64,000 bases of DNA from Paraburkholderia edwinii. GTDB taxonomy: Bacteria > Pseudomonadota > Gammaproteobacteria > Burkholderiales > Burkholderiaceae. The translations under genes and the position numbers were made by a program. The notes under the pieces are model-generated. The model searched no databases, was not told where the DNA came from, and saw only the letters and a program-made list of their open reading frames with translations. Below are positions 1 through 9,615 of this stretch, piece by piece. The DNA is taken from positions 868,001 to 932,000 of the forward strand of contig NZ_CP080095.1 of the NCBI RefSeq assembly GCF_019428685.1. The letters run 5' to 3'. How positions within the stretch are numbered: position 1 is the first letter of the stretch; the number at the start of each line of letters is the position of its first letter.

Positions 1-25
1 TTCGTTAAAAATCGGCCCGCCTCCC

Positions 26-90
26 TTGACCCGTGTATGGGGTTACTCTAAAGTGGGAGACAGTGTGAGAAAGTGTATTTTTGTGTGATC
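26..90 (+). promoter_or_regulatory. dcw promoter overlapped by four phased MraZ boxes
   Basis: TTGACC at 26-31 and TAAAGT at 49-54 with a 17-base spacer form a sigma-70-like promoter. From 53 the motif GTG(G/T)(G/A) recurs at 53, 63, 73 and 83, exactly every 10 bases. MraZ is known to bind short direct repeats with 10-base periodicity upstream of its own gene, so this is very probably the autoregulatory operator. The first box overlaps the -10 element, which fits repression. Seen: hexamers and repeats. Inferred: transcription start and MraZ binding. Confidence 0.75.
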
Positions 91-161
91 TACACGCGTA
101 TTTCAGGTAAGTTTTCAAGACTGGGCGGCGTCTTACAACGCCCTCACAAAGGGGAGTTGAA

Positions 162-590
162 GTGTTCCAAGGGGCGTCAGCGCTGACACTCGATGCGAAA
201 GGGAGAATGTCGATCCCGGCTCGCTATCGTGATGCGCTGCAAGGACAGGCAGAAGGCCGGGTGACGATTACCAAGCACCCGGACGGCTGCCTGTTGCTGT
301 TTCCGCGCCCCGAGTGGGAGGTCTTTCGCACGAAAATCGCCGCGCTGCCGATGGAAGCGAAGTGGTGGCAGCGGATCTTTCTCGGCAATGCAGCCGACGT
401 CGAACTCGATACGGCCGGGCGCGTGCTCGTGTCACCCGAATTGCGCATCGCCGGCTCGCTTGAAAAAGACGTGATGTTGTTAGGAATGGGAAGTCACTTC
501 GAGTTGTGGGACGCACAGACCTACAACGCGAAGGAACAGGCGGCGATGGCGCAGGGCATGCCCGAAGCGCTGAAGAACTTCACATTCTGA
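162..590 (+). CDS. mraZ: transcriptional regulator MraZ
   Basis: 142 aa, the usual MraZ length, first gene of the dcw cluster. MraZ is a nucleoid-associated DNA-binding protein of two tandem SpoVT/AbrB-like (MraZ) domains that assembles into a ring and represses the cluster. The first domain is visible as [16 protein letters not shown] (about residues 8-23) and the second as [16 protein letters not shown] (about 80-95). The start is GTG at 162, preceded by AAGGGGAG a few bases upstream; no ATG in frame fits the conserved N-terminus MFQGA. Its own operator lies at 53-87. Confidence 0.97.
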   Translation: MFQGASALTLDAKGRMSIPARYRDALQGQAEGRVTITKHPDGCLLLFPRPEWEVFRTKIAALPMEAKWWQRIFLGNAADVELDTAGRVLVSPELRIAGSLEKDVMLLGMGSHFELWDAQTYNAKEQAAMAQGMPEALKNFTF

Positions 591-605
591 CCGCGGGTGA
601 TCGAC

Positions 606-1559
606 ATGGCGCCTGCGATGGGAAAGGAGTTGCAGCATCGCACGGTGCTGCTGGAGGAAGCGGTCGACGCGCTGGTGACGCGCACGGACGGCGTCTATGT
701 GGACGGCACGTTCGGGCGCGGCGGCCACAGTCGGGCAGTGCTGGGCAAGCTGGGTGAGGCAGGCCGTCTGATCGCATTCGATAAAGATCCGCTTGCGATC
801 GAAACGGCGCAAGGCATGGCCGATCCGCGTTTCGAAATCGTGCATCAGAGTTTTGCATCACTGCGCGACGCGCTGGCGTCGCGCGGGGTAGGGCGTGTGT
901 CGGGTGTATTGCTGGATCTGGGCGTGTCGTCGCCGCAAGTCGACGATCCGGAGCGGGGTTTCAGTTTTCGCGCCGATGGCCCGCTCGACATGCGTATGGA
1001 CCCGACGCGCGGCGAATCCGCCGCGGATTGGCTCGCGCGGGCCACGTTGCAGGAACTGACGGAGGTGATCAGAGATTATGGGGAAGAACGGTTTGCTGTT
1101 CAGATTGCAAAGGCGCTTGTTGCTCGCCGGGCAGAGTCCGAACGTCTTGGGCCTCTCGCAAGCACGGGCGAGCTTGCCCAAATCGTGGCTAACGCCGTCA
1201 AAACCCGTGAGAAGGGTAAGGACCCGGCAACCCGCACCTTTCAGGCTATACGGATTCACGTCAATCAAGAGCTTGCGGAGCTGCAAGTCGTACTAGAGGC
1301 GGCGTTGTCGCTGCTGGAGCAAGGGGGGCGGCTGGTCGTGATCAGCTTTCATTCGCTCGAAGACCGCATCGTCAAGCGATTCATGCAGGCGCAGTCCACT
1401 GCGCCTGTGGTGGACCGCCGTCTGCCGATTCGTGCAGTCGACCTGCCGAGCCCTCCATTCAAACTGCTAGGCCGTGTTTTCGCGAGCGACGCCGAAGTCG
1501 CCGCCAATCCTCGCGCCCGTTCCGCCGTGATGCGCGTCGCGGAGCGGATCGCGCCATGA
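606..1559 (+). CDS. rsmH: 16S rRNA (cytosine(1402)-N4)-methyltransferase RsmH (MraW)
   Basis: Class I SAM-dependent methyltransferase that methylates N4 of C1402 in the ribosomal P site. The SAM motif [12 protein letters not shown] is near the N-terminus, and [14 protein letters not shown] and [15 protein letters not shown] are family hallmarks in the C-terminal half. The start is uncertain: GTG 597, ATG 606 or ATG 618 are all in frame. ATG 606 is chosen because GGGTGA lies about 5 bases upstream; ATG 618 (MGKELQHRT, 313 aa) matches the N-terminus usual in relatives. The stop overlaps the ftsL start (ATGA). Confidence 0.95.
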   Translation: MAPAMGKELQHRTVLLEEAVDALVTRTDGVYVDGTFGRGGHSRAVLGKLGEAGRLIAFDKDPLAIETAQGMADPRFEIVHQSFASLRDALASRGVGRVSGVLLDLGVSSPQVDDPERGFSFRADGPLDMRMDPTRGESAADWLARATLQELTEVIRDYGEERFAVQIAKALVARRAESERLGPLASTGELAQIVANAVKTREKGKDPATRTFQAIRIHVNQELAELQVVLEAALSLLEQGGRLVVISFHSLEDRIVKRFMQAQSTAPVVDRRLPIRAVDLPSPPFKLLGRVFASDAEVAANPRARSAVMRVAERIAP

Positions 1560-1942
1560 ACCGCCTCAATATCTTCCTGCTGATCGTCGTCATGGGCTGT
1601 GCCCTTTCCGTCGTGAACGCGACGAACCAGCAGCGCCAGTTCTTTATCCAGTTGCAGCGCGCGCAGTCGCAGGAGCGCCAGCTGCAGCAGGACTATTCGC
1701 AGCTTCAATATCAGCAGAGCGCGCTGTCGAAAACCTCGCGCATCGAGCAGCTCGCCACCGATTCCCTGAAGATGCAGCAGGCCACGACGGGCCGCACGCA
1801 ATACGTCCAGCTCGAACCGGGCACCGCGACGGCCGAGGACGCGCCGATTCCGACGTCCGGGCCTGCATCGGCGCCGGCGAACGCGAAAGCGGGATCGCCG
1901 CAAGCGGTCCAGGCGGCAAGCTCCCGCGGAGGCGCGCGATGA
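1556..1942 (+). CDS. ftsL: cell division protein FtsL
   Basis: 128 aa bitopic divisome protein that forms the FtsQLB complex and activates FtsWI. There is a short cytoplasmic N-terminus, one membrane segment (about residues 4-22), then a Gln-rich coiled coil (about 24-65, with heptad-like [14 protein letters not shown]). The C-terminal 40 residues are Ala/Pro/Ser-rich and look disordered. The ATG overlaps the rsmH stop and the stop overlaps the ftsI ATG (both ATGA), so translation is probably coupled to both neighbours. Confidence 0.93.
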   Translation: MNRLNIFLLIVVMGCALSVVNATNQQRQFFIQLQRAQSQERQLQQDYSQLQYQQSALSKTSRIEQLATDSLKMQQATTGRTQYVQLEPGTATAEDAPIPTSGPASAPANAKAGSPQAVQAASSRGGAR

Positions 1943-3906
1943 TGAAGAAATCGTCGAATCGCAAGAGCGTCGCGTTTTCCGCGAACCCCATTCTTTCGGT
2001 GCGCCTGCCGATGTGGCGCTCGAAGCTCGTCGTGTTCCTGCTGTTTATGGCGTTTGTCGCCCTGGCTGGGCGCGCGTTCTGGATTCAGGGTCCGGGCAAC
2101 GCGTTCTATCAGAAGCAGGGCGAAAGCCGCTATCAGCGCACCATCGAGTTGCCGGCCACACGCGGCAAGATCCTCGATCGCAACGGCCTTGTGCTTGCGA
2201 CGAGCCTGCCCGTGCGCGCAATCTGGGCGATTCCCGAGTCGGTGCCCGACGATCTCGGCGCCGACAAGCTGCACCAGCTCGGCAAACTGCTCGACATGTC
2301 CGATAAAGAGCTGCGCACGAAGCTGTCCGAAGACAAAACTTTTGTCTACGTGAAGCGCCAGGTGCCGGTCGATGTCGCCGCGCAAGTCGCGGCGCTCGAT
2401 ATTCCCGGCGTTTACCAGCGCAACGAATACAAGCGCTTCTATCCGGAAGGCGAGATCACGGCTCACCTGATCGGATTTACGAACGTCGAGGACGAAGGCC
2501 AGGAAGGCGTCGAACTCGGCGACCAGAAGATGCTCGCCGGCATGTCCGGCACGCGCCGCGTGATCAAGGACCGCATGGGCCACATCGTCGAAGACGTCGA
2601 CGAGACGGTCGTGCCGCACAACGGCAAGGATGTCGAGCTGTCGATCGACAGCAAGATTCAGTACATCGCTTACACGAACCTTAAAGCCGCGGTGCAGAAG
2701 TTCAAGGCGAAGGCGGGCGCCGCGATGGTGGTCGACGTGCGCACCGGTGAAGTGCTCGCGCTCGTCAATTACCCGACGTACAACCCGAACGACCGCTCGC
2801 ACCTGACGGGCGAGCAGCTGCGCAACCGTATTCTCACCGACGTGTTCGAGCCGGGCTCGATCATGAAGCCGTTCACGGTGTCGCTCGCGCTCGATCTGCA
2901 CCGCGTCTCGCCGACTACACTGGTGGATACGGGGCCTGGACGCTTTGTCCTCGACGGCGCAACGATCACTGACGACAGCGCGTTTGGCGTGCTTACAGTT
3001 GGCGGCGTGATCCAGAAGTCGAGCAACATCGGCGCGACGAAGATCGCGATGCAGCTCAAGCCCGAAGAGATGTGGAATATGTATACCAGCATCGGTCTCG
3101 GCCAGGCGCCGAAGGTCGGTTTTCCTGGCGCGGCGGCGGGCCGCCTGCGTCCGTGGAAGAGCTGGCGCCGCATCGAGCAGGCGACCATGTCGTACGGCTA
3201 CGGCCTGTCGGCGTCGCTGTTCCAGCTCGCACGCGCGTACACCGCGATCGCACACGACGGCCAGATCCTGCCGATCTCGATTTTCCACACGCCCGGCGAC
3301 CAGCCGGCCACCGGCACGCAGGTGTTTTCGCCAGTTACCGCGCGCGAAGTGCGCGCGATGCTCGAAACCGTCGTCTCGCCAGGCGGCACGTCGCCCGATG
3401 CCGCGGTGCCCGGCTATCGCGTCGGCGGCAAGAGCGGCACCGCGTACAAGCACTCGGGCCGCGGCTACGACAAATCGAAATATCGCGCATCGTTTGTCGG
3501 CATGGCGCCGATGCCGAATCCGCGCGTCGTAATCGCGGTGTCGGTCGACGAGCCGACCGCGGGCAGCCACTTCGGCGGCCAGGTGTCGGGCCCCGTGTTC
3601 TCGGCGATCGCCGGCGACACGCTGCGCTCGCTGAACGTGCCGCCCGATATGCCGATCAAGCAGATGGTCGTGTCGGACGACACGAACCAGACCGAGGCCG
3701 TCGCGTCCGCCGGGAACAACGGCGATGCGGCGAGCGGCGGTACGAAGAACACAGCGAAGAGCGTTGTTGCGTCGAACCACGCGAACGGTGCGAACGGTGC
3801 AAACAACGCGAAGAAGTTCGCTGCGAAGATCGCGACCCATGGCGCGTCCGCGAAGAAGCTGACGATCTCGAGCAACGCGAAGGAACACCCGGGAGTTGTG
3901 CGATGA
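1939..3906 (+). CDS. ftsI: peptidoglycan D,D-transpeptidase FtsI (PBP3)
   Basis: Class B penicillin-binding protein that crosslinks septal peptidoglycan together with FtsW. A single membrane anchor lies at about residues 30-48 (VVFLLFMAFVALAG). The pedestal contains ELPATRGKILDRNG. The transpeptidase motifs are intact: SIMK with nucleophile Ser307, SSN at 361-363 and KSGT at 498-501. At 655 aa it is longer than the roughly 590 aa common for PBP3. The extra length is an Ala/Asn/Lys-rich tail from about residue 595, on the periplasmic side. It overlaps ftsL and murE by ATGA. Confidence 0.97.
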   Translation: MMKKSSNRKSVAFSANPILSVRLPMWRSKLVVFLLFMAFVALAGRAFWIQGPGNAFYQKQGESRYQRTIELPATRGKILDRNGLVLATSLPVRAIWAIPESVPDDLGADKLHQLGKLLDMSDKELRTKLSEDKTFVYVKRQVPVDVAAQVAALDIPGVYQRNEYKRFYPEGEITAHLIGFTNVEDEGQEGVELGDQKMLAGMSGTRRVIKDRMGHIVEDVDETVVPHNGKDVELSIDSKIQYIAYTNLKAAVQKFKAKAGAAMVVDVRTGEVLALVNYPTYNPNDRSHLTGEQLRNRILTDVFEPGSIMKPFTVSLALDLHRVSPTTLVDTGPGRFVLDGATITDDSAFGVLTVGGVIQKSSNIGATKIAMQLKPEEMWNMYTSIGLGQAPKVGFPGAAAGRLRPWKSWRRIEQATMSYGYGLSASLFQLARAYTAIAHDGQILPISIFHTPGDQPATGTQVFSPVTAREVRAMLETVVSPGGTSPDAAVPGYRVGGKSGTAYKHSGRGYDKSKYRASFVGMAPMPNPRVVIAVSVDEPTAGSHFGGQVSGPVFSAIAGDTLRSLNVPPDMPIKQMVVSDDTNQTEAVASAGNNGDAASGGTKNTAKSVVASNHANGANGANNAKKFAAKIATHGASAKKLTISSNAKEHPGVVR

Positions 3907-5462
3907 GCGCGCTGCGTTTCTCCCATCCGGCCCGTCCGCAAATCGACGACGCGCTCGCGTGGCTGCGCGAGCACGTGAAGCCCGATGCGCACCTGCATGC
4001 GGACACACGGTCACTGGCAGCAGGCGATGCGTTTCTCGCATATGCGGTCGAAGGCGCGGACAACCGGCCGTTTATCGACAATGCGATCGAACGCGGCGCC
4101 GCCGCAGTGCTGTATCAACCGGAAGGCCTCGCGACGACGCAACCGGTCGCGGCGACCGCCCACGCGGTGCCTGCGCTGAACGAACTCGCGGGCGCGATTG
4201 CCAGCGCCTGGTACCACGACCCGAGCGACGCCATGCGCGTGATCGGCGTGACGGGCACGAACGGCAAGACGTCGTGCACGCAATGGATTGCCACGGCGCT
4301 GTCGGCGCATAGCTTGCCGTGCGCGGTGATCGGCACGCTCGGCACCGGCATGCCCGGCCATCTCGTTCATACCGGCTTTACGACGCCCGATGCGCCGCAG
4401 CTGCAGCGCAGCCTCGCGCAATTGCGTCACGAGGGCGCGCAGGCGATCGCGATGGAAGTGTCGTCGCATGCCCTGCATCAGGGGCGTGTGAACGGCACCA
4501 AATTCGATATCGCGGTATTCACGAACCTGACGCAGGACCATCTCGACTATCACCACACGTTTGCCGCGTATGAAGCGGCGAAAACGCGCCTGTTCGAATG
4601 GCCCGAATTGCGTGTCGCCGTCATCAACGCCGACGACGAAGCGGGCCGCCGCCTCATTGCCAGCACGAAAGGGCATGCGCGCACGATCGCGTATTCGCTC
4701 GAAGGCGGCGTGGGCTCGTCCGACGTCAGCGCGTTACTCGCCGATCAGGCGCTGATCGCAAGCGACGTGCGCGCGACCGCGACGGGCACCGCGTTTCATC
4801 TGGTCTCCGACTGGGGCAGCGCAGATGTCGAAGTCGGCACGCTCGGCGCGTTCAATGTCAGCAATCTGCTCGGCGTGCTGGGCGCGCTGCTTGCGGCAAA
4901 CGTGCCTTTCGACGCGGCGCTCGAGGAAATCTCGAAGCTCGAGCCGGTGAACGGCCGCATGCAGCGTCTCGGTGGCCGCTTGCAGAACGACGAGCCGCTC
5001 GTCGTGATCGATTACGCGCATACGCCGGACGCGCTCGAAAAGACGCTCGTCGCATTGCGCCCAATCGCAGAGGCGCGCGGCGGCGAACTCGTCTGCATGT
5101 TCGGCTGCGGCGGCGACCGCGATGCGACCAAGCGTCCGCTGATGGGCGCGATCGCCGAACGCGGCGCCGACGCGCTGGTCGTGACGAGCGACAACCCACG
5201 CAGCGAAGATCCGCAAGCGATCATCGATCAGATCGTCGCGGGCATGACGCAGCCGTCGAGGGCGCGCTGCATCGAAGACCGCGCGAGCGCGATCCTGCAG
5301 GCGATCCGCAGCGCGGCGCGCGAAGACGTGATCGTGCTCGCGGGCAAGGGCCACGAAGCCACACAGGAAATCATGGGCAAGAAGCGCGAGTTTTCGGATC
5401 AGGACCATGCACGGCTCGCACTGGCCGCGCGTGCGACGCAAGCGCGCGGAGGTGGCGAATGA
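3903..5462 (+). CDS. murE: UDP-N-acetylmuramoyl-L-alanyl-D-glutamate--2,6-diaminopimelate ligase MurE
   Basis: 519 aa cytoplasmic Mur ligase adding the third stem-peptide residue. The ATP loop GTNGKT is at residues 118-123. DNPR at 430-433 is the signature of meso-diaminopimelate specificity; lysine-adding enzymes differ there. The open frame extends far upstream through ftsI, but the gene start is ATG 3903, which overlaps the ftsI stop and begins the normal N-terminal domain (MSALRFSHPARP). Confidence 0.97.
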   Translation: MSALRFSHPARPQIDDALAWLREHVKPDAHLHADTRSLAAGDAFLAYAVEGADNRPFIDNAIERGAAAVLYQPEGLATTQPVAATAHAVPALNELAGAIASAWYHDPSDAMRVIGVTGTNGKTSCTQWIATALSAHSLPCAVIGTLGTGMPGHLVHTGFTTPDAPQLQRSLAQLRHEGAQAIAMEVSSHALHQGRVNGTKFDIAVFTNLTQDHLDYHHTFAAYEAAKTRLFEWPELRVAVINADDEAGRRLIASTKGHARTIAYSLEGGVGSSDVSALLADQALIASDVRATATGTAFHLVSDWGSADVEVGTLGAFNVSNLLGVLGALLAANVPFDAALEEISKLEPVNGRMQRLGGRLQNDEPLVVIDYAHTPDALEKTLVALRPIAEARGGELVCMFGCGGDRDATKRPLMGAIAERGADALVVTSDNPRSEDPQAIIDQIVAGMTQPSRARCIEDRASAILQAIRSAAREDVIVLAGKGHEATQEIMGKKREFSDQDHARLALAARATQARGGGE

Positions 5463-6886
5463 GCGAGCGAGGTAAAGCGATGTTCTCGCTGAGCGAAGCC
5501 GCCGCGCTGATTCCCGGCGCAACGGTGCTCGGCGACGGTTCCGTCACGTTCGACCGCGTGTCGACCGACAGCCGCACTACGGGCCCCGGCGATCTGTTCG
5601 TCGCGCTCAAGGGCGAGCGCTTCGACGCGCACGACTTCCTGACCGATGTCGCGAGCCGTCACGTGAACGCGGCGCTCGTCACGCGCAGTCCCGGCGACTG
5701 GCGCGTGCCTGCATTGCGCGTGGCCGATACGCGCGTCGCGCTCGGCGCGCTTGCGCGCGGCTGGCGCCGCAAGTTCACGATGCCGCTCGTCGCGGTCACG
5801 GGCAGCAACGGCAAGACGACGGTCAAGGAAATGATTTCGTCGATCTTTGCGGCAGAAGTGGGCGAAGCATCGCGCCTTGCGACTGCCGGCAACTTCAACA
5901 ACGACGTCGGGGTGCCGCTCACGCTGTTCCGCCTGAGCGAAGCGCACAGGCTCGCGGTCGTCGAGCTCGGCATGAATCACCCGGGCGAAACTCAGTTGCT
6001 CGCGAAGCTCGCGGAGCCGACCGTCGCAGTGGTGAACAACGCGCAGCGCGAGCATCAGGAATTTATGGCGACCGTCGAAGCGGTCGCGCTCGAACATGCG
6101 AGCGTGATTCACGCGCTTACGCCCGACGGCATCGCCGTGTTCCCGGCCGACGATGTCTATGCAGGCATCTGGCGCGTCGCCGCCACCGGCAACAACGTGA
6201 TCGATTTCGCGCTGAATACGGACGAATGCATGACGGAAGCGGCCGTCACGGGCCGCTTCGACGGCCGCACGCTGCGCATCGACACGCCGCAAGGCCGCAT
6301 CGATGCGACGCTGCAAGTGCTCGGTGCGCACAACGCGCGCAACGCGCTTGCCGCGACGGCGGCCGCGCTTGCCGCGGGTGTGTCGCTCGATGCGATCAAG
6401 CGCGGTCTCGAATCGTTCGGCGCGGTGAAGGGCCGCCTGCAGGTCAAGCGCGCGGTGCTCGGCGCGCTCGCGGGCGCCACCGTAATAGACGACACCTACA
6501 ACGCGAATCCCGATTCGATGCGCGCCGCGATCGACGTGCTCGCGACGCGGCCGTCGCCGCGCGTGCTCGTGATGGGCGATATGGGCGAAACCGGCGACGA
6601 AGGTCCGGCGTTTCATCGCGAGATTGGCGCGTACGCGAAAGAGTGCGGCATCGATGCCCTGTACGCGATGGGCGATGCATCGCGCGATGCGTGCGCCGCG
6701 TACGGTCCGAAGGCGCAGCACGCGGCCGATCCGGCCGCGCTCGTCGCGCAATTGCAGCAGGCCGGTTTCACGGCGACGGCAACATTTCTGGTGAAAGGCT
6801 CGCGCTTCATGCAGATGGAGCGCGTGGTGGACGCCTTGACAAGTCCACAAACCAATGCGGCGGGCGACAGCCCCGCCGCACATTGA
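5459..6886 (+). CDS. murF: UDP-N-acetylmuramoyl-tripeptide--D-alanyl-D-alanine ligase MurF
   Basis: Adds D-Ala-D-Ala to UDP-MurNAc-tripeptide, the last cytoplasmic stem-peptide step. 475 aa from ATG 5459, with the Mur-ligase ATP loop GSNGKT at residues 115-120 and the central-domain signature ELGMNHPGE. An in-frame ATG at 5480 ([13 protein letters not shown]) has a better ribosome site (GAGGTAA just upstream) and is a credible alternative start seven codons later; ATG 5459 overlaps the murE stop. The long open frame upstream of 5459 is a shadow of murE. Confidence 0.95.
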   Translation: MSERGKAMFSLSEAAALIPGATVLGDGSVTFDRVSTDSRTTGPGDLFVALKGERFDAHDFLTDVASRHVNAALVTRSPGDWRVPALRVADTRVALGALARGWRRKFTMPLVAVTGSNGKTTVKEMISSIFAAEVGEASRLATAGNFNNDVGVPLTLFRLSEAHRLAVVELGMNHPGETQLLAKLAEPTVAVVNNAQREHQEFMATVEAVALEHASVIHALTPDGIAVFPADDVYAGIWRVAATGNNVIDFALNTDECMTEAAVTGRFDGRTLRIDTPQGRIDATLQVLGAHNARNALAATAAALAAGVSLDAIKRGLESFGAVKGRLQVKRAVLGALAGATVIDDTYNANPDSMRAAIDVLATRPSPRVLVMGDMGETGDEGPAFHREIGAYAKECGIDALYAMGDASRDACAAYGPKAQHAADPAALVAQLQQAGFTATATFLVKGSRFMQMERVVDALTSPQTNAAGDSPAAH

Positions 6887-6905
6887 AAAGAGAAGGGAAC
6901 CACGC

Positions 6906-8075
6906 ATGCTACTGGCGCTGGCGCAATGGCTGCAGAATGACGCAAGCTTCTTGCGCGTGATCAGTTATCTGACTTTTCGCGCGGTCGCAGCGACGATTAC
7001 CGCGCTGCTGATCGGGCTCGTGTGTGGTCCGTGGGTGATCCGCAAGCTGACTCAGATGAAGGTTGGCCAGGCGGTGCGCAAGGACGGCCCGCAATCGCAC
7101 CTCGTCAAATCGGGCACGCCGACCATGGGCGGCGTGCTGATTCTGATCGGCATTGCCGTGTCGACGCTGCTGTGGGCGGATCTGACCAACCGCTTCATCT
7201 GGATCGTGATTCTGGTGACGTTCGGCTTCGGGCTGATCGGCTGGGTCGACGATTACCGCAAGGTGGTCTACAAGGATCCGCGCGGCATGTCGTCGCGCGA
7301 AAAGTATTTCTGGCAATCGGTGATCGGCCTGTTCGCGGCTGTTTATCTCGCGTTCAGCGTGTCTGAAGCGAGCAACGTGCGCGTGTTCGACCTGTTTATG
7401 GCGTGGGTGAGAAGCGGTCTGTCGATGGGCCTGCCCGCGCGCGCCGACCTGATGCTGCCGTTCCTGAAGTCGATCAGCTATCCGCTCGGCGTCTGGGGCT
7501 TTATCGCGCTCACCTACCTCGTGATTGTCGGCGCGAGCAATGCGGTGAACCTCACCGACGGTCTCGACGGCCTCGTGATCATGCCGGTCGTGCTGGTCGG
7601 CGCGTCGCTCGGCGTGTTCGCGTATGTGATGGGCAGTTCGGTCTATTCGAAGTATCTGCTGTTCCCGCATATACCGGGCGCTGGCGAATTGCTGATTTTC
7701 TGTTCCGCGATCGGCGGAGCGGGCCTTGCGTTTCTCTGGTTCAACACGCACCCCGCGCAGGTGTTTATGGGCGACGTCGGCGCGCTGGCGCTCGGTGGCG
7801 CGCTCGGCACCGTCGCGGTGATCGTGCGCCAGGAGATCGTGCTTTTCATCATGGGCGGCATCTTCGTCGCCGAAACGCTTTCCGTGATGCTGCAAGTCAC
7901 GTGGTTCAAATATACGAAGCGCCGTTACGGCGAAGGCAGGCGCATCTTCAAGATGGCGCCGCTGCATCACCACTTCGAGTTATCGGGGTGGAAAGAAACA
8001 CAGGTGGTCGTGCGTTTCTGGATCATCACGTTGATGTTGTGCCTGTTCGGTTTGTCCACGCTCAAGTTGCGCTAA
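6906..8075 (+). CDS. mraY: phospho-N-acetylmuramoyl-pentapeptide transferase MraY
   Basis: 389 aa polytopic inner-membrane enzyme that makes lipid I from UDP-MurNAc-pentapeptide and undecaprenyl phosphate. About ten hydrophobic segments are evident. Family motifs: KSGTPTMGG (cytoplasmic loop 1), the Asp-rich [21 protein letters not shown], and [13 protein letters not shown] near the C-terminus, the histidine motif of the active site. Start ATG 6906, preceded by AAGAGAAGGGAACC; upstream codons in the same frame are not conserved MraY sequence. Confidence 0.97.
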   Translation: MLLALAQWLQNDASFLRVISYLTFRAVAATITALLIGLVCGPWVIRKLTQMKVGQAVRKDGPQSHLVKSGTPTMGGVLILIGIAVSTLLWADLTNRFIWIVILVTFGFGLIGWVDDYRKVVYKDPRGMSSREKYFWQSVIGLFAAVYLAFSVSEASNVRVFDLFMAWVRSGLSMGLPARADLMLPFLKSISYPLGVWGFIALTYLVIVGASNAVNLTDGLDGLVIMPVVLVGASLGVFAYVMGSSVYSKYLLFPHIPGAGELLIFCSAIGGAGLAFLWFNTHPAQVFMGDVGALALGGALGTVAVIVRQEIVLFIMGGIFVAETLSVMLQVTWFKYTKRRYGEGRRIFKMAPLHHHFELSGWKETQVVVRFWIITLMLCLFGLSTLKLR

Positions 8076-8097
8076 GCACCACAAAGGAAAGCAAGCG

Positions 8098-9615
8098 ATG
8101 TTCGGCGAGAAGTTTCGGGATCGGCAAAAGCCGATGGTGCTCGTGCTGGGGCTCGGTGAATCGGGCCTCGCGATGGCGCGCTGGTGCGCGCGGCATGGTT
8201 GCCGCCTGCGCATAGCCGACACGCGCGAAGTGCCGCCGAATCTGTCCGCGCTCGAGGCGCACCAGGTCGACGCCGATTTCGTCGGCGGCGCGTTTTCGAC
8301 GGTGCTGCTCGAAGGCGTCGAGCTCGTCGCGATCAGCCCCGGGCTGTCGCCGCTTGCCGCCGATCTGCTGCCGCTGATTAGCGCCGCGCGCGAACGCGAC
8401 ATTCCCGTGTGGGGCGAACTCGAGTTCTTCGCGCAGGCGTTGAAGACGCTCGGCGAAAGCGGCTACGCGCCGAAGGTGATCGCGATCACCGGCACGAACG
8501 GCAAGACCACGACGACGAGCCTCACCGGTTTGCTCTGCGCGCGCGCCGGCAAGAAAGTCGCGGTGGCCGGCAATATCAGCCCTGCCGCGCTCGACAAGCT
8601 GAGCGAAGCGATCGACAACACCGCGCTGCCCGAGATCTGGGTGCTCGAACTGTCGAGCTTCCAGCTCGAAACCGCGCATACGTTCGCGCCGGACGCGGCC
8701 GTGGTGCTGAACATCACGCAGGACCATCTCGACTGGCACGGCGGGCTCGATGCGTATGCCGCCGCGAAAGGCCGCATTTTCGGCGCGAACACGGTGCGCG
8801 TGCTGAACCGCGACGACGCGCGCGTGATGGCGCTCGCGCCAGCCGCGGCAGACAGCGCCGCGCCCATCGTCACGTTCGGCCTGAACGAGCCGGCGAACGA
8901 TGGCGACTACGGGCTACTGCGCGAGAACGGCATGGTGTGGCTCGTCGAAGGCGAAGACCGCGACGCCGCCGAAGAACTGAAGACGTCGCGCCGCCGCAAG
9001 GCCGAAAGCACGACGCCGCCGAACATCACGCTGAAGCGCCTGATGCCGGCCGACGCGCTGCGCATCCGCGGCTTGCATAACGCGGCAAACGCGCTGGCCG
9101 CCTTCGCGCTGGCGCGCGCGATCGGCCTGCCGGGCGCGCCGCTCCTGCATGGCCTGCGCGAATACCGCGGCGAGCCGCATCGCGTGGAGCTGATCGCGTC
9201 GGTGGACGGCGTCGATTACGTCGACGACAGCAAGGGCACGAATGTCGGCGCCACGGTGGCCGCGCTCGACGGTCTCGCGCAGCGCGTCGTGCTAATCGCA
9301 GGCGGCGACGGCAAGGGCCAGGAATTCGATCCGCTGGCGGCGCCGGTCACGCGCTGGTGTCGTGCCGTGATGCTGATCGGTCGCGACGCGCCGCGTATTC
9401 GCGAAGCGCTCGCCGACACCGGCATCGCACTGGCCGACCACGCGACGCTCGAAGAAGCGACGCGCGCGGCGGCCGCGCTCGCGCAACCGGGCGACGCGGT
9501 GCTGCTGTCGCCCGCGTGCGCGAGCTTCGACATGTTCAAGGGTTATGCGCACCGTGCCGAGGTGTTCCACAGCACGGTCGAAGAAATTGCCGCCGAACGG
9601 GGGACGATGATATGA
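8098..9615 (+). CDS. murD: UDP-N-acetylmuramoylalanine--D-glutamate ligase MurD
   Basis: 505 aa Mur ligase that adds D-glutamate to UDP-MurNAc-L-Ala. The Rossmann-like N-terminal domain contains [15 protein letters not shown], the ATP loop GTNGKT is at 132-137, and [12 protein letters not shown] marks the central domain. [15 protein letters not shown] and [14 protein letters not shown] are C-terminal family motifs. An insertion of about 25 charged residues (near 285-310, [13 protein letters not shown]) makes it somewhat longer than the E. coli enzyme. The stop overlaps the ftsW start. Confidence 0.96.
   Translation: MFGEKFRDRQKPMVLVLGLGESGLAMARWCARHGCRLRIADTREVPPNLSALEAHQVDADFVGGAFSTVLLEGVELVAISPGLSPLAADLLPLISAARERDIPVWGELEFFAQALKTLGESGYAPKVIAITGTNGKTTTTSLTGLLCARAGKKVAVAGNISPAALDKLSEAIDNTALPEIWVLELSSFQLETAHTFAPDAAVVLNITQDHLDWHGGLDAYAAAKGRIFGANTVRVLNRDDARVMALAPAAADSAAPIVTFGLNEPANDGDYGLLRENGMVWLVEGEDRDAAEELKTSRRRKAESTTPPNITLKRLMPADALRIRGLHNAANALAAFALARAIGLPGAPLLHGLREYRGEPHRVELIASVDGVDYVDDSKGTNVGATVAALDGLAQRVVLIAGGDGKGQEFDPLAAPVTRWCRAVMLIGRDAPRIREALADTGIALADHATLEEATRAAAALAQPGDAVLLSPACASFDMFKGYAHRAEVFHSTVEEIAAERGTMI

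Noticed and set aside
3072..3902. N-terminal extension of murE through ftsI
   Set aside because: The extra 277 codons are a +1 reading of ftsI, Arg-rich and unlike any MurE; the conserved start is ATG 3903.
1711..4041. 776-codon minus-strand frame opposite ftsL/ftsI
   Set aside because: Antisense shadow of well-supported ftsL and ftsI; His/Arg/Ala-rich product typical of the complement of high-GC codons.
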